Shown: one piece after another, positions 1-10,525 of the stretch | Layout: each line of letters starts with the position of its first letter | Numbering within the stretch: the first letter of the stretch is position 1 | Assembly (NCBI RefSeq): GCF_001522545.3 | Contig: NC_031799.1 | Location: forward strand, 39,571,265-39,635,264 | Direction: 5' to 3' | Source of the DNA: Parus major | Lineage: Eukaryota; Chordata; Aves; Passeriformes; Paridae | Length of the DNA stretch: 64,000 bases | Notes under the pieces: generated by a model | Seen by the model: the letters and a program-made list of their open reading frames with translations, nothing else | What the model was told of the DNA's origin: nothing | Databases searched by the model: none | Translations under genes and position numbers: made by a program

Positions 1-1319
1 AGAAACTCTTTGATAGACTGTTGGATATCCTGGAAGGTAATGTGTGACAATACAAAAGTTTGCGAAGGATGTCTAAATTTAAAAAATCAGCAATTGTCTA
101 ATGCATTATCTTACAATATTAGTCTTTCAAAGACATCTATCATCAGAAAATTAATGAGCTAAAAGAATAATACTGGAAACTAAAGATACTAGAGCCATGG
201 ATGGATCTTTGTTTTTTTGAATATTAGCAAGTAGACTGGTGGAAAAAAAGACAAACTGACAGATTGAAGTAGTTTGTAGCAAACTACAACTAAGCTCTAA
301 TGTTCAGCACTCCATAATATTCAGCAGCTTTGCTTTGGACTACATTGTTCAGTTTCAACATGTTCCCACCACGCATGTGTTTCAGAGCTATTCAGGCATC
401 ACTCACTGGTTTAGACTATTACTGCTGCATCTTAAGATGGAATTAATTTAGAAAGTCTTTTAATTTCCTCAAAAAGTAATATATTTTACAAGCACCAAAA
501 TCATTTTGTGAGCAATATACAGTGAGGGGTACAGTAACTGAAATCAGGGTACTACTGCAGGCTAAATCAGGAAAACCAGCTTATACAGTGTAAGAACTTT
601 ATTTTTATTTGACAATTAAGGGGAAAATTTAGCTGAGGGAGTAGATTAGAATAAATGCAATGCATATATACTGTTACTTAAAAGTCCTGATTTGAGATGC
701 TGGTCAAAGATGCAGATGAAGTGAAGTGAACCTCCTAGAGATACGTATATGTAGTGTTACTGGCAATTGCAGGTGATGGTCTCTACAGGGAGTAAGAACA
801 GGGAAATTAACCTGAAAGCCACATGTTGTTTGGTAGTCCTGAAGGGAAGCTTGTGAGTTCTCCATTTAGGTTTCACATGGCACACTAGTGTAAGACAATA
901 TACAGTTTCAAAGAAAAATAAAAACAGGAAGTCACTTGAGACACCACACCTGTATTACACACCACTGGAGCATTTCTGGGGAGTTTTGATAAATGATAAT
1001 TAAGCTGCAGGCATGAAGTCAGTTGTGTATGACAAGGATAAATGAATAGAGAGTATGAAAGAAGAAAAAGCAAAGTCGTCCCTGTTCTTACAAACCAGTG
1101 TAATCATGCATCCTCAAACTACTCTTTTTCAGCGACCCATATGAGCACAAATCCCCCTGTCTACCCTTTATTGCTCACATACAGGTTTTTTTCCTGGTTT
1201 TCCTGTACCATTTTTCCATGTCTTCAGCATGTCTTCAGGCTCTCCCTATCAAAACCTAATGTTACCTAATCTCATTCTGCAACCTCCAAGACATGACTTT
1301 TTCTATTTTCACATTAAAA
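1..1319. other. Unique AT-rich DNA, no gene seen
   Basis: I see no repeat family, RNA gene or convincing reading frame here. The two short open frames (about 885-1073 minus and 1042-1269 plus) have no recognisable domain and overlap each other, as expected by chance in AT-rich DNA. Confidence 0.6.
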
Positions 1320-1959
1320 TGTGAGATTGCCTTGGCCCTGATTTGTCTGTCAGTGTCTCAGGAAAGCCAAGACTCTTATGCCCAGCAGGTCTGTCAGCAC
1401 CCCATTAGGGGCACCCTTCTCTGAACTGGAGGGCAGTTGGACTGACTTGTTCAGGGACACACTGACAGCGTAAGGGAGACCCTCAGTGGGTCTTCCCACT
1501 TTATTCTAGACTGTTACCTGCTCACAGCAGCTGCCAGTGCCCATGAAGGGCTTACACCAACAATTTACACTCTTTATTAATGGAGAATTGTGACATTTGA
1601 GGATTTCCAGGGACAGTACCTAATTGCAAAAACTAATTCAAAGCAACATACAGACAAGCTTTGACCCCCCAGTGAAAGCACTCAGCACACACAGAGTGTG
1701 GTTCTTACCCAATATGGTTCTTTCCCTATGGGAAAGAAGAAAAGCTGTCGACTGATTCCAGCAGTTACGACGAAGCCTTGCCTAACTTTTCCCCCATGCT
1801 CAGCCTAACTTCTACTGTTTCAGGTGGAGCTTGAGTTACTCTAGTCATATATACCTTTGTTACTGATTGGTCAATAAAATGTAGAGCACATGCCTGGGGA
1901 AGGGTGGTCATACCTCGATGGTGGGTAACTTTGGGTTGGAGGCGTGCATTAATGTTACA
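1320..1959 (-). mobile_element. Solo LTR of an endogenous retrovirus, minus strand
   Basis: Read on the minus strand this stretch has LTR architecture. It opens with TGTAACATTAATGC at about 1959, then shows a CCAATC box (1865-1870), a TATATATG TATA-like box (1846-1853) and AATAAA signals at about 1573-1578 and 1500-1505, and it closes with GCAATCTCACA at 1320. It is richer in G+C and CpG than its flanks. No retroviral internal sequence adjoins it, so it is a solo LTR. The ends are approximate: the outer end could be near 1948 instead, and I found no convincing target duplication. The family is not identified. Confidence 0.6.
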
Positions 1960-3587
1960 ATTAATTAATATAATGGACTTCTATTAACATGTGAATAAAA
2001 CCTCTTCTTATCCTCAAATTTTAGCCCCATCCATCTTTGCTCATTTATGCAATGAAGTTGGTTTTAACAATTGTTCTATTTATATGTTAACTTTTTGAAC
2101 ATCACACTGACTAATACTCAAAGAAAAGCTGGCATCCATTTTTATTAACAAAACTGATGAAGACATAACTGAAAATTTACCTTAATTATTAAGCCCAGCC
2201 ATATTTATGATATGTGATGGAAGTGCAGGTGGACAATGCAATTAATTTTTCTAAAAAATTTTTATTAATTAATTTCTCTAAAAATTTTCTCTAAAATTTT
2301 TTTTTTGGAAAAAAAAAATTAGGTCTCAAATTCAATTCAGGAAAAAATGCTTTTCTGCTCTTAAAGGAGAACAAAAATACTATGTATAACAACTTTTGTT
2401 TAAAAAGTTGAAATCTAACTTTCACATAAATCTTTTCACTGCAATGGATAGTTAGGTGACTACAATAATAAAACTGAATAGCACTTGGATTTTCACTTGT
2501 TTATAGCACTTTAAAAGATATTTTGTGTCTTTTTCCAGTATCTTTTCTGTTTTGTGTCTATTTTGCAATATTTTAGCATATTTTTAAATATTTGGATACC
2601 AAGAAGGAACATTTAATTCAGGTTTCAATTAAATCTAGTCTTCTAAGATTATATGCTACTAAGAATAAATATTTAAGAGAATGGCAAGGAGAAGGTATTA
2701 TAAAATTCAGTTCCAAATCAGGTGTGTCAGTAGAAGACTCATATTCTAAATTTTCTGTATACTCTCAGAATTATTATAATTGCAATTGTGAAAAAAGTAA
2801 CCCTTACATAAAAGATATAATGTTTCCAGGAATGAGTTATCATTGTTACATGATATTATTTGCTCTGTGTATTGTTTTTGAACATACTACTGGTTTCAGG
2901 CTGTAATTCTGATGAAAAACATTAATGGTATGCTATCATCACTTGCATCAGAAACCTCTTAAGTACAGCTATACTCCTACTAAATTATCAATTTACCAAA
3001 TTTTCTCAGCTTGGCAGAGTTCCATTTGTAATGAACAAACTTCTTTATTAACTCAATATTGTATGCATATCAGCACTTCTGTGCTCTGTCTTATTTTCAA
3101 TTCTTGTATGAAAGGCAGCTGATAGAATAAGTGCAGCTTGGCTCTCAGTTTTTAATCTAAAAGGACTTTTTGTTTTATAGACAGAAGCTTCCCTTTTATA
3201 TTTATATTTAATAATATTTTTCCATAATATTTTTTTATATCCTGTTGATTTTCATCAAATATGCCATTACGATGTGTTTAGCTTTGTTAAAGTGTTTTAA
3301 AGTGAGTTTATGAAGAACTGATTAGAAACTTGCATCTCTTCACAAAGCAGAATTTTCAAATTAAGGTGAAGCTCTCCCAGGTTTAAGAGGCCATTTCTTA
3401 GGTCTCATTAAGTTAATGTGAAATTACACTATTTCTTGCAAAGAAGTTATAATATCTCACGGATGTAAACTATCTTGACTATGTAAAATGTAAATGTAAA
3501 ATCACTTTCTTGACCATGTAAAATCCAGTTCAATATTAGTCCAGGAATTTTGCAAATACAGGAATATGTTTATCTGTGTATCACTGT

Positions 3588-3588
<1 letters not shown>
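1960..3588. other. Unique AT-rich DNA
   Basis: No gene is supported. At 2240-2330 there are long T runs followed by A runs that could fold on themselves, a low-complexity feature. The open frame at 2592-2906 (104 codons) is AT-driven, starts without context and shows no domain, so I treat it as chance. Confidence 0.6.

Positions 3589-3658
<70 letters not shown>
3589..3658. repeat. (TAGA)n microsatellite, about 17 units
   Basis: The sequence shows an uninterrupted tetranucleotide run of TAGA (GATA on another phase) from about 3589 to 3658. It is long and pure enough to be length-variable between individuals. A minus-strand open frame across it reads as an alternating Ile-Tyr-Leu-Ser repeat and is purely a product of the microsatellite. 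Confidence 0.97.
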
Positions 3659-3659
<1 letters not shown>

Positions 3660-3660
3660 A

Positions 3661-3694
3661 TATGTGTGTGTATATATAAATGTGTGTGTGTGTC
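3661..3694. repeat. Imperfect (TG)n/(TA)n tract
   Basis: A short alternating TG/TA dinucleotide stretch directly follows the TAGA microsatellite, making a compound microsatellite. Confidence 0.85.
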
Positions 3695-4504
3695 AAACTG
3701 ATAATTATATTGGAAACTCAAACTGTATTCAGCTTCCACTGATTATAACATATAAATACATTCAAATTTGGTTTCCACCCCACACATCAAATGTTGGGGG
3801 AGGCATGAATGAGGGGAAAAGGTGGAAGAGAATACCTGAGAAAAAATAGATTTTTCTTAAAAGTTATCCATTTGAAGAAGGAATGAACATGTATCTTGGT
3901 TCACTAGGATCTCACCATTAGCAAGAAGTATTCTATCTGCCCTTGTAGAGACCTCTGGACAGATCTTTGCCAAAAAACCTAGTGTGACAGTCCTTCAACA
4001 TGTGAAATATTGGTGCAGGAGTAGATAATAAAAAAATTAGCTCTTAGCCACCTGCAATTACTTTTTTACAAACAAAAAATTATTCTGAGAATTTTTTTAA
4101 TGGAATTAAGCTTACCATTGCAAATGATCCAAAGAGAGGAAATGAGAAGACCATACAGTTAGTCTGTAACTCTGTCAACCTTCAGAATTTGTCCTCAATT
4201 TTTTAAACCACGGAACCGGTTTTTCTGCTAAAATGTGTTGAAAATAACCACATTATTTGTGTGCAAAAAAATATGATCTCAAAATGGAGGAGTTACTTTT
4301 TTAAAAGACATTATTGATAACAATTCAGCCACATGCTTGTCTTACTTTTTATTCATAATCATTATTGTTTTCATTCATATTACTATATATAAAAAGCAGC
4401 TACAGGGTTTATCAAAAGCTTAGATGAATGAAGTAAAATGACCTTCTCCATTCTTTTGAGTTTAAAAAGGATTTCCTTTGCAAAGCTGATAATGATTTAT
4501 CATT
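3695..4504. other. Unique AT-rich DNA
   Basis: Nothing recognisable beyond AT-rich unique sequence. No frame is long enough or shows a domain. Confidence 0.6.
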
Positions 4505-4572
4505 ATAATTATATATATTATATTGTGTTATATTATATTATATTATATTATATTATATTTTAATTATATATC
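4505..4572. repeat. (TATTA)n AT-rich simple repeat
   Basis: A pentanucleotide repeat, TATTA units from about 4519 to 4558, sits between alternating TA stretches. Confidence 0.9.
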
Positions 4573-6384
4573 ATTTATCATTATTTATTATCACAATAAT
4601 GATTTCTACTTGTCTCAAACCCCTTTGCCACTATGATTACCCAGATAAAATTTAGTGAACTGACAATTAAAATGATTTCCTCTCTGTCTGTTCACTAACA
4701 CTCCCTACTACTATTTCTTTCTGTTAGGGCGAGTGCATACAACTCAAGCATCCCCATACAAACAAAAAGAGGCATGTCCCACCCATTTAACACTGTTTTA
4801 ATATAGATTAGTTTTGATGGTTCACTTTTTGTTAGATGTTCTGCAATTTAGGATGTTAGCAAACTAATTGGACTTGTCTGAAGCATAAATGGAAAAAGAA
4901 TTCATCTAAGCAACATGGCTTGAACAAAGTTCTTCTCACAAATACTTATTTTCTTGTCCAGTCTACCCTTTCTTAAGAATAGGGCTGTCTTCATAGACAG
5001 GAAAGAGGACATTAGTCTTTTGAAAAGAAAAATTAGCTGCTCAGTTGGCTGCTGAGATGCTTGATTTGATTTTTATTCATCAGGGATTTTTCAGTTTTGG
5101 TTTTTCTTTTGTACACAATGATCAATGCCAGATTCTGAAATCTCTTTCTATAAATTGTCCAAAATGAACTGAACTTCAATTCTTTTTAATGTTTCTACAC
5201 TATGATACAAGCCAATTAAGGATAAGCAATTATATCATGTCATGTGTTCAGACAAGCTATGAAATTTATACACCTCTGCTGTTAAGAATGTCAGGTTAAT
5301 GTCCATTGTGCTTAGGTTAGGCAGTCATAGTTAAAATTAGTCAAAGCTATGCCCTGTAGTGTTTAAAATAAAAAGGGTGGAAACCAGAATCTCTTTCACT
5401 ATATAATTATCATAAGATTATTGTCTGGAACGATATTGCAGTTAAGAATTAAGGTAAAAGTCCAGGATTGCTCATGGGTACATTCAGAAGTGTACCAGTT
5501 AATTCAGAGAAAAAACACTACAGAAAAGTCTGGCTTAATATTTTACTAAAGCTACTGAACAGTAAAACTTTTGTTAATACAGATAATTCTTCTGAAATCT
5601 TAAATTAAGTTATGGCTCAAGAATTTTCAAGGGGCTACCATAGGAAGCATTTAGCCAGTATTTGTTAAGATTGATGTAGTTTTCCAGTAAGAAAGAACAT
5701 AAAACTGTTAATATATAAAAGAAACATATTCAGACTCAGCAGAACAGTGTAATTAGAAAAAGTTAGAAAAATTAATAAAATGTTGTTAGAGATTATGGTA
5801 ATAATTAAAAATACTATTAGGTATTAATTAATGTATAATTATTTACACGGCAAACTCTAGATGTGCATGAACATGTTTGAGTCCCTGACAGTGTATCATA
5901 TACAAGTAGTGATTAAAGTGATTGAGTACACATTAAAACTGCCATTTCAAAGGATGTGAATATAAACTTTCACAAATCCTGAACAATGCACATAAACTAT
6001 GGAACTAGAAAATAACTTGAACAATTTGGAAGAAAATGGGAAAGTAGCGTACAAACAGACACAGGAAATACTACCTTTCAAGATGGATTTTGGCGAGATA
6101 CTATATTCCAGTGAATCACATTTTATACCACACGGCTCTGAGAGGCTGAAGATCCCTTTAAATCAGATACTTATTAACTGGAAGAGAAGAACAAGTCATG
6201 AGTTAAAAACTAAGAAGTATTTAAAAGTAAATATATGAATATTGAACTGCTGACCATTTTACAAATAATAAGTGACCGGATCTGCAAAAGGTCCTTGCAG
6301 ATGGAAAGGACTTGAAAAGGAAGTAATCCCTTTTCATGACAGGAATTTTCATTTTAATATATTTTAATAAATTATGTAGAAATA
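4573..6384. other. Unique AT-rich DNA
   Basis: No repeat or gene recognised. A 79-codon open frame at 5999-6238 has no domain, no splice or promoter context and a composition typical of random AT-rich frames. Confidence 0.6.
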
Positions 6385-6899
6385 TGCCATAGTTTAGGAA
6401 TCATACTCCCCAGTTTAGTGCTCCCACTGAAATTCTCCAAACCACACTGCTGTTCATTCACTCTCTCTCACCTTCCCTCTCTCTGAAAGAGAAGGCTGGA
6501 GAGGATCATTGGAGGCATGAACTGTAATGACCATGCATTGAGATAAGAGCAATTTACTGGGAAATGCAATGACGTAAGAAAACTAACAGTAATGGCAACA
6601 AAAGTAAAGACAGAGGGTCCAAGAAAAGAAACTCAGTTGGTCACTCTGGAAACTGCACCAACAGGCAGTACTGGATGGCTCCCTCTGCCACACTTCCCCC
6701 ACAGCTCTGACTCCAAACCAATATTACACAAGCACACCCTCCAGCTCCAAACAGGCATTACTCCACTGCTCCATCCATCACACTTGTTTGACCAGTAGGA
6801 AGCACTTCTTCCTGAAAGAGATTCCATTTCCCTAAGTTCTCCTGGGTACCACAAAAATTAACCCTGTCCTGAGCAGAATCAGGACAAATACCATTAACA
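6385..6899 (-). mobile_element. ERVL-type solo LTR, minus strand
   Basis: On the minus strand the element begins TGTTAATGGTATTTGTCCTG (at 6899) and ends AAACTATGGCA (at 6385), matching the TGTYATGGTTT...AAACCATGACA termini common in avian ERVL LTRs. The internal order also fits that family by eye: a TCAGGACAGGGTTAATTTT block near the 5' end and an ATTGCTCTTATCTCAA block ahead of a purine-rich GAGAGAGAG stretch near the 3' end. It is about 515 bp. No clear 5-bp target duplication is visible, and the copy looks diverged and old. Internal proviral sequence is absent. Confidence 0.7.
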
Positions 6900-7068
6900 A
6901 TTTCCATAAAACCTCCCAAGAGAAAGAGCCAAGACATATAGCCTAAGTCAAGATTTTTTGCTTAACATTTGATCAGCAAGATTTAAAATTTTGATTTTAG
7001 GAGAAATAACAGAAATTTTTCAGGCATTTTCTGAACACAGAGTTCAGTACATATCATCAGAGATGATA
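6900..7068. other. Short unique spacer
   Basis: AT-rich sequence between two repeats, with nothing recognised. Confidence 0.5.
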
Positions 7069-7195
7069 TGCTGGAAAGGGTCCAGTGAAGGAATGTGAAG
7101 ATAATGAATGTGTAGCCAGGTAGGCACTGGTGTCTTTCCCAGTGATAGGACAAGAGGACACAATTTAAAGCTGTGCCAGGGAAGGTTTAGGTTGG
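7069..7195 (+). mobile_element. CR1 LINE fragment, 5' part of an interrupted copy
   Basis: The stretch contains CTGGAAAGGGTCCAG, GAAGATAATGAA, then AGTGATAGGACAAGAGG and GCCAGGGAAGGTTTAGGTTG, in the order seen in the C-terminal coding region and 3' UTR of CR1 on the plus strand. It has an internal deletion. It breaks off at 7195 where an LTR begins and resumes at about 8268, so the two CR1 pieces are one element. Confidence 0.8.
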
Positions 7196-8267
7196 TGTGT
7201 TGGTTTTGCACAGCTAGGTTTTTGGTAGCAGGGGTACTGCAGAGGTTGGCTTCTGTAAGAAACTGCTGGAAGCTTCCACTACATCCAACAGAGCCAATCC
7301 CTGATGGCTTTGAAGATGGACATGCCTCTGGCCCAGCCTGGGCCAGTTAGAGATGGTGGTAACACCTCTGTGATAATATATTTTAAAAAATCAAACCAAA
7401 GGGTTGCACAGTTTTTTGTTCTAGTCAGAGAAGAGGAGGAGGTGAGAACTTGTGAGGGAAAACAACATGGAGACACCAAGACCAGTGGAGAAGGAGGGGC
7501 AGGAGGTGCTCCAGGTGCTGGAGCTGAGATTCCCCTGCAGGCCATGGTGAGACCATGGTGCAGCAGCTGTGCCTTGCGGCCCCTGGGGATCCACAGGGGA
7601 TGCAGAGATCCACCCACAGCCCGTGGGAAGGTGCCCATGCCAGAGCAGGTGGATGGCTGGAGGAGGCTGTGGTCCTGTGAGAGACCTGGAGGAGAGAGAG
7701 GCCCTGCTTCCAGGCTGGAGCAGCCTGTCCTTGGAGGGTGGCACCCTGTGGAAGGGTGACCCATGCCCCAGCAGTTTTGGGAGGACTGTGTGCCTGTGGG
7801 AGGGAGTCACATTGCAGCAGTTTTGGGAGGCTGCTGCTCATGAGATTTGGACCCACACTGGAGTCCAAAGTTCACAGAGAGCTGTCTCCTGTGGGAGAAA
7901 CCCCACGGTCTCACAGGGGAGAAACTTCTACCTCTGGGCGGCAGAAGAAAACCTCGGGTGATGAACTGACCAAACCCCACGCCCTGCCTCCCTGTATGGT
8001 GGTAAGGAAGGAAGGAGGGGTTGGGGGAACAAAAAGTGTTTTTAAGGCCTTATTTTTTCCTTATCCTTCTCTGGTGTTAGTTAGTAATAAATTCATCTTG
8101 TATCTCTAAGTTGAGCTTGTTTTGCCCTTGGAGTGTTTTCTCCCAGTCTTTATCTCTACTCCTGAACCCTTCATTACGTTTTTCTCTCTCCTGAGTCCAG
8201 CTGTATCAGGGGAGCATGAGTGAGTGACTTTTGTGGGTCCTTGGTGTTGGGCCAGTGTCAAACCACA
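7196..8267 (+). mobile_element. Avian LTR (~1.07 kb) inserted into CR1
   Basis: The element starts TGTGTTGGTTTTGCACAG and ends GTGTCAAACCACA, giving the TGTG-GGTTT / AAACC-CACA inverted ends typical of avian ERV LTRs. A poly(A) signal AATAAA sits at 8086-8091, after a TTAGT stretch, and pyrimidine-rich U5-like sequence follows. The centre is G+C-rich. No gag, pol or env sequence is present, so this is a solo LTR. It splits a CR1 cleanly. The flanks AGGTTG and AATTG may be a diverged target duplication. Several open frames of 120-160 codons on both strands inside it come from the G+C-rich LTR and are not genes. Confidence 0.8.
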
Positions 8268-8491
8268 AAAATTGAATATTAGGAAGGACTTTTTCACAGA
8301 AAGGTTGATTGGGCATTGGCATGGGCTGCCCACATAGGTGGTGGAGTCAGCATCGCTGGGGGTGTTTACAAAAGGAGTGGACATGGCAATCTGTGCCATG
8401 ATGTAGTTGACAAGGTGATGTTGGGCTGTAGGGTGGACTTGATTATCTCAATGGTCTTTGACAACCTTGTTGCTTCTGTGATTCTGTGATC
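8268..8491 (+). mobile_element. CR1 LINE 3' end, continuation of the interrupted copy
   Basis: The sequence runs TTGAATATTAGGA, TTTTTCACAGAA, GGGCTGCCCA, GGTGGTGGAGTC and so on to a terminal ATTCTGTGAT, the classic order of the CR1 3' UTR and tail. It continues exactly where the 7069-7195 piece stops. Confidence 0.9.
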
Positions 8492-10445
8492 GGTAGAGGT
8501 TCCTGCCAACATCATCCACTCCCTGAATCTGTATTATTTTCAATAGAACATGTGTGTTTCACGCTGCAGGAATGTCTAGAACTATCTGAACATGTTAACA
8601 AAGGCTAGATAACTGTCTGTTATTTTGTTGATATATAAAGAATAATGGAATAATGGATATATAAAGAATAATGGCTACATCATAAGCCTCTTCAAATACA
8701 TTGAAAATATCTTTTAATCAAACTACCTGTGAATACTGCATTGCAAAATCTCAGTAGAAAATATTGAACTATATTGAATTAAATGTATTAAAATTAAAAT
8801 GTAAAAATTAAAATTAAAACTAAAACATGACAACACCAGCTACTACTGCTTAGCAAGTATGAGAAATGCAAATAAGAATATTTTGTCTGTAGGCAGTAAT
8901 TTTTGAAATTTCAACCACTGGTGTACTGAAGGATAAATATTTTTAAGAAAGGGCAAGAATCATATTGGTCATGTATCTCCTATAATGACCTATTCTGTCT
9001 CACACATTAAAATGTTAAGTTCAATGACCTGGAAATGTTGCTAACTGTCTACCGGTGCCAGTAATTTCTCCCTACAACATTTTCATTGTGCTAATAATCA
9101 CAATCAAAATTATATTTGGTTATACAAACAGTATATTAACATAGCTTGGTGTCATCCCTTATGCACTGCCAGGGATTTGAAAGCCTCTATCAGATGATGT
9201 GCAGAACTCCCAAGGATACCACATCCTTCATCCTTAAACACGTGCTCAACTACATAACTGCTTTGGGCCTTAAGTCTTCACAATGGCTCCAGTGCAGGTC
9301 TGTGAAGAGACCACCATGGATGTAAGAGCTGGGATGTTTATATTGCATGCTACTTGTCTCATGATAACCCCATTTATGTGAAACTGAAATAATTAACTCT
9401 GCATCTGTACACAGCTGTGCAGCTTCTAGCTCTAAGCCCTGTTAATTAGGCTTAAATAGCTGTAGCTTGGTCCCTAACCAGCCTGCAGACAACAAAAATT
9501 CTGTGATCCACCAGCCCTTCTTGAAACACAAGAGGTGAAAAAGAGTTTGTTGAGAAGGTCTGCCAGTCAGCAGAAATGGCTTTGACAGTTTTCTGGGAAG
9601 CATCCAGTTTTCACTGAGGAATAGAGCCATGTTTAAGAGCAAAAGGGGAAGAAGATCAAAATCCAGCTTAATGACAAAATTGTCATTCCTTCTTGGAGTA
9701 CCCTATCTAGCTCTTTCCTAGGCTGCAGTTTTTGAGGGGAAAAAGCAGTCTAGGAATCATTATGAGAAGCAGTTTGGACAAGACCATGCCAAACTCGATT
9801 CTTTCCCCTTTGAGTTCTACACAGTCACTCAACAGAATCCCAGCTTGTATATAAACAATATTTGACCAGGCTATTTAAACTATCCTTATTTATATGTATT
9901 TTTTTAAATTAAATATATGAGTATTTTTAAAAATGCAAAAACTCTTCTGTTTTTAAAACATTGTACTTTCAGCTAACACATATATAATTGGTTAAAAACT
10001 AATGGTTTATCTAGAATTATGTTTACACTGCTATATTGAAGATACATGCATCAGGATATCTGAAAGGATTATTGGTGGAAGGGAAAAAGTCAGGGTGGAG
10101 GTATTTACCAAACAGGACAAAAGAAGCATCATCCTCATACTGCTGAAAAAAACCAACCTGACTACAGAGTAGAGCTGAATTTCTGAAATGTAAAGTGTTT
10201 GTCAGATCTTTGAGATACAGGTGTGGAAACGGGGAAGAGGTAGAAACATGAATGACTGTATTTTAATTGTAATGGAGCAACACAGAGACAAACTGAAGAG
10301 AATTGTCTAAAAATTTAGTACTTCTTATCCCACATCTACTTTTCTTTCTCTAGTTATTCATGTGAATGAATGACCTAGCCTCTGAAAAGAGAGAATCACA
10401 GAATGACAGAGTAGTTTGTGATCATCACCTCTCTGTCACTAGAGC
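8492..10445. other. Unique AT-rich DNA
   Basis: Mostly unrecognised unique sequence. At about 8630-8671 an 18-base unit (ATATATAAAGAATAATGG) occurs twice in near-tandem. A short AATCACAGAATGACAGAG at 10395-10412 resembles a CR1 tail but has no CR1 body beside it. The 66-codon frame at 9442-9642 shows no domain. Confidence 0.55.
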
Positions 10446-10525
10446 GTTGGGCCAGTGTCAAACCACAGGAGTTGAATATTAGGAGGAAGTTCTTCACAGA
10501 AGGGCTGATTTTGAGTATTGGCATC
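10446..10525 (+). mobile_element. Short LTR-end/CR1 junction fragment
   Basis: GTTGGGCCAGTGTCAAACCACA (LTR 3' end) is followed by GTTGAATATTAGGA and TTCTTCACAGAA (CR1 3' UTR). This is the same LTR-to-CR1 junction as at about 8247-8300. Here the LTR is cut off a few tens of bases from its end and the CR1 stops after about 55 bases. Confidence 0.75.

Noticed and set aside
3502..3696. Open frame with an Ile-Tyr-Leu-Ser repeat
   Set aside because: It is a direct translation of the TAGA microsatellite.
7279..8109. Six open frames of 120-161 codons on both strands
   Set aside because: All are within the G+C-rich centre of the LTR at 7196-8267. Frames on opposite strands are open at once, and no domain is visible.
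10395..10412. Reverse CR1 tail (AATCACAGAATGACAGAG)
   Set aside because: No CR1 body follows on the expected side, so the short match is not enough.
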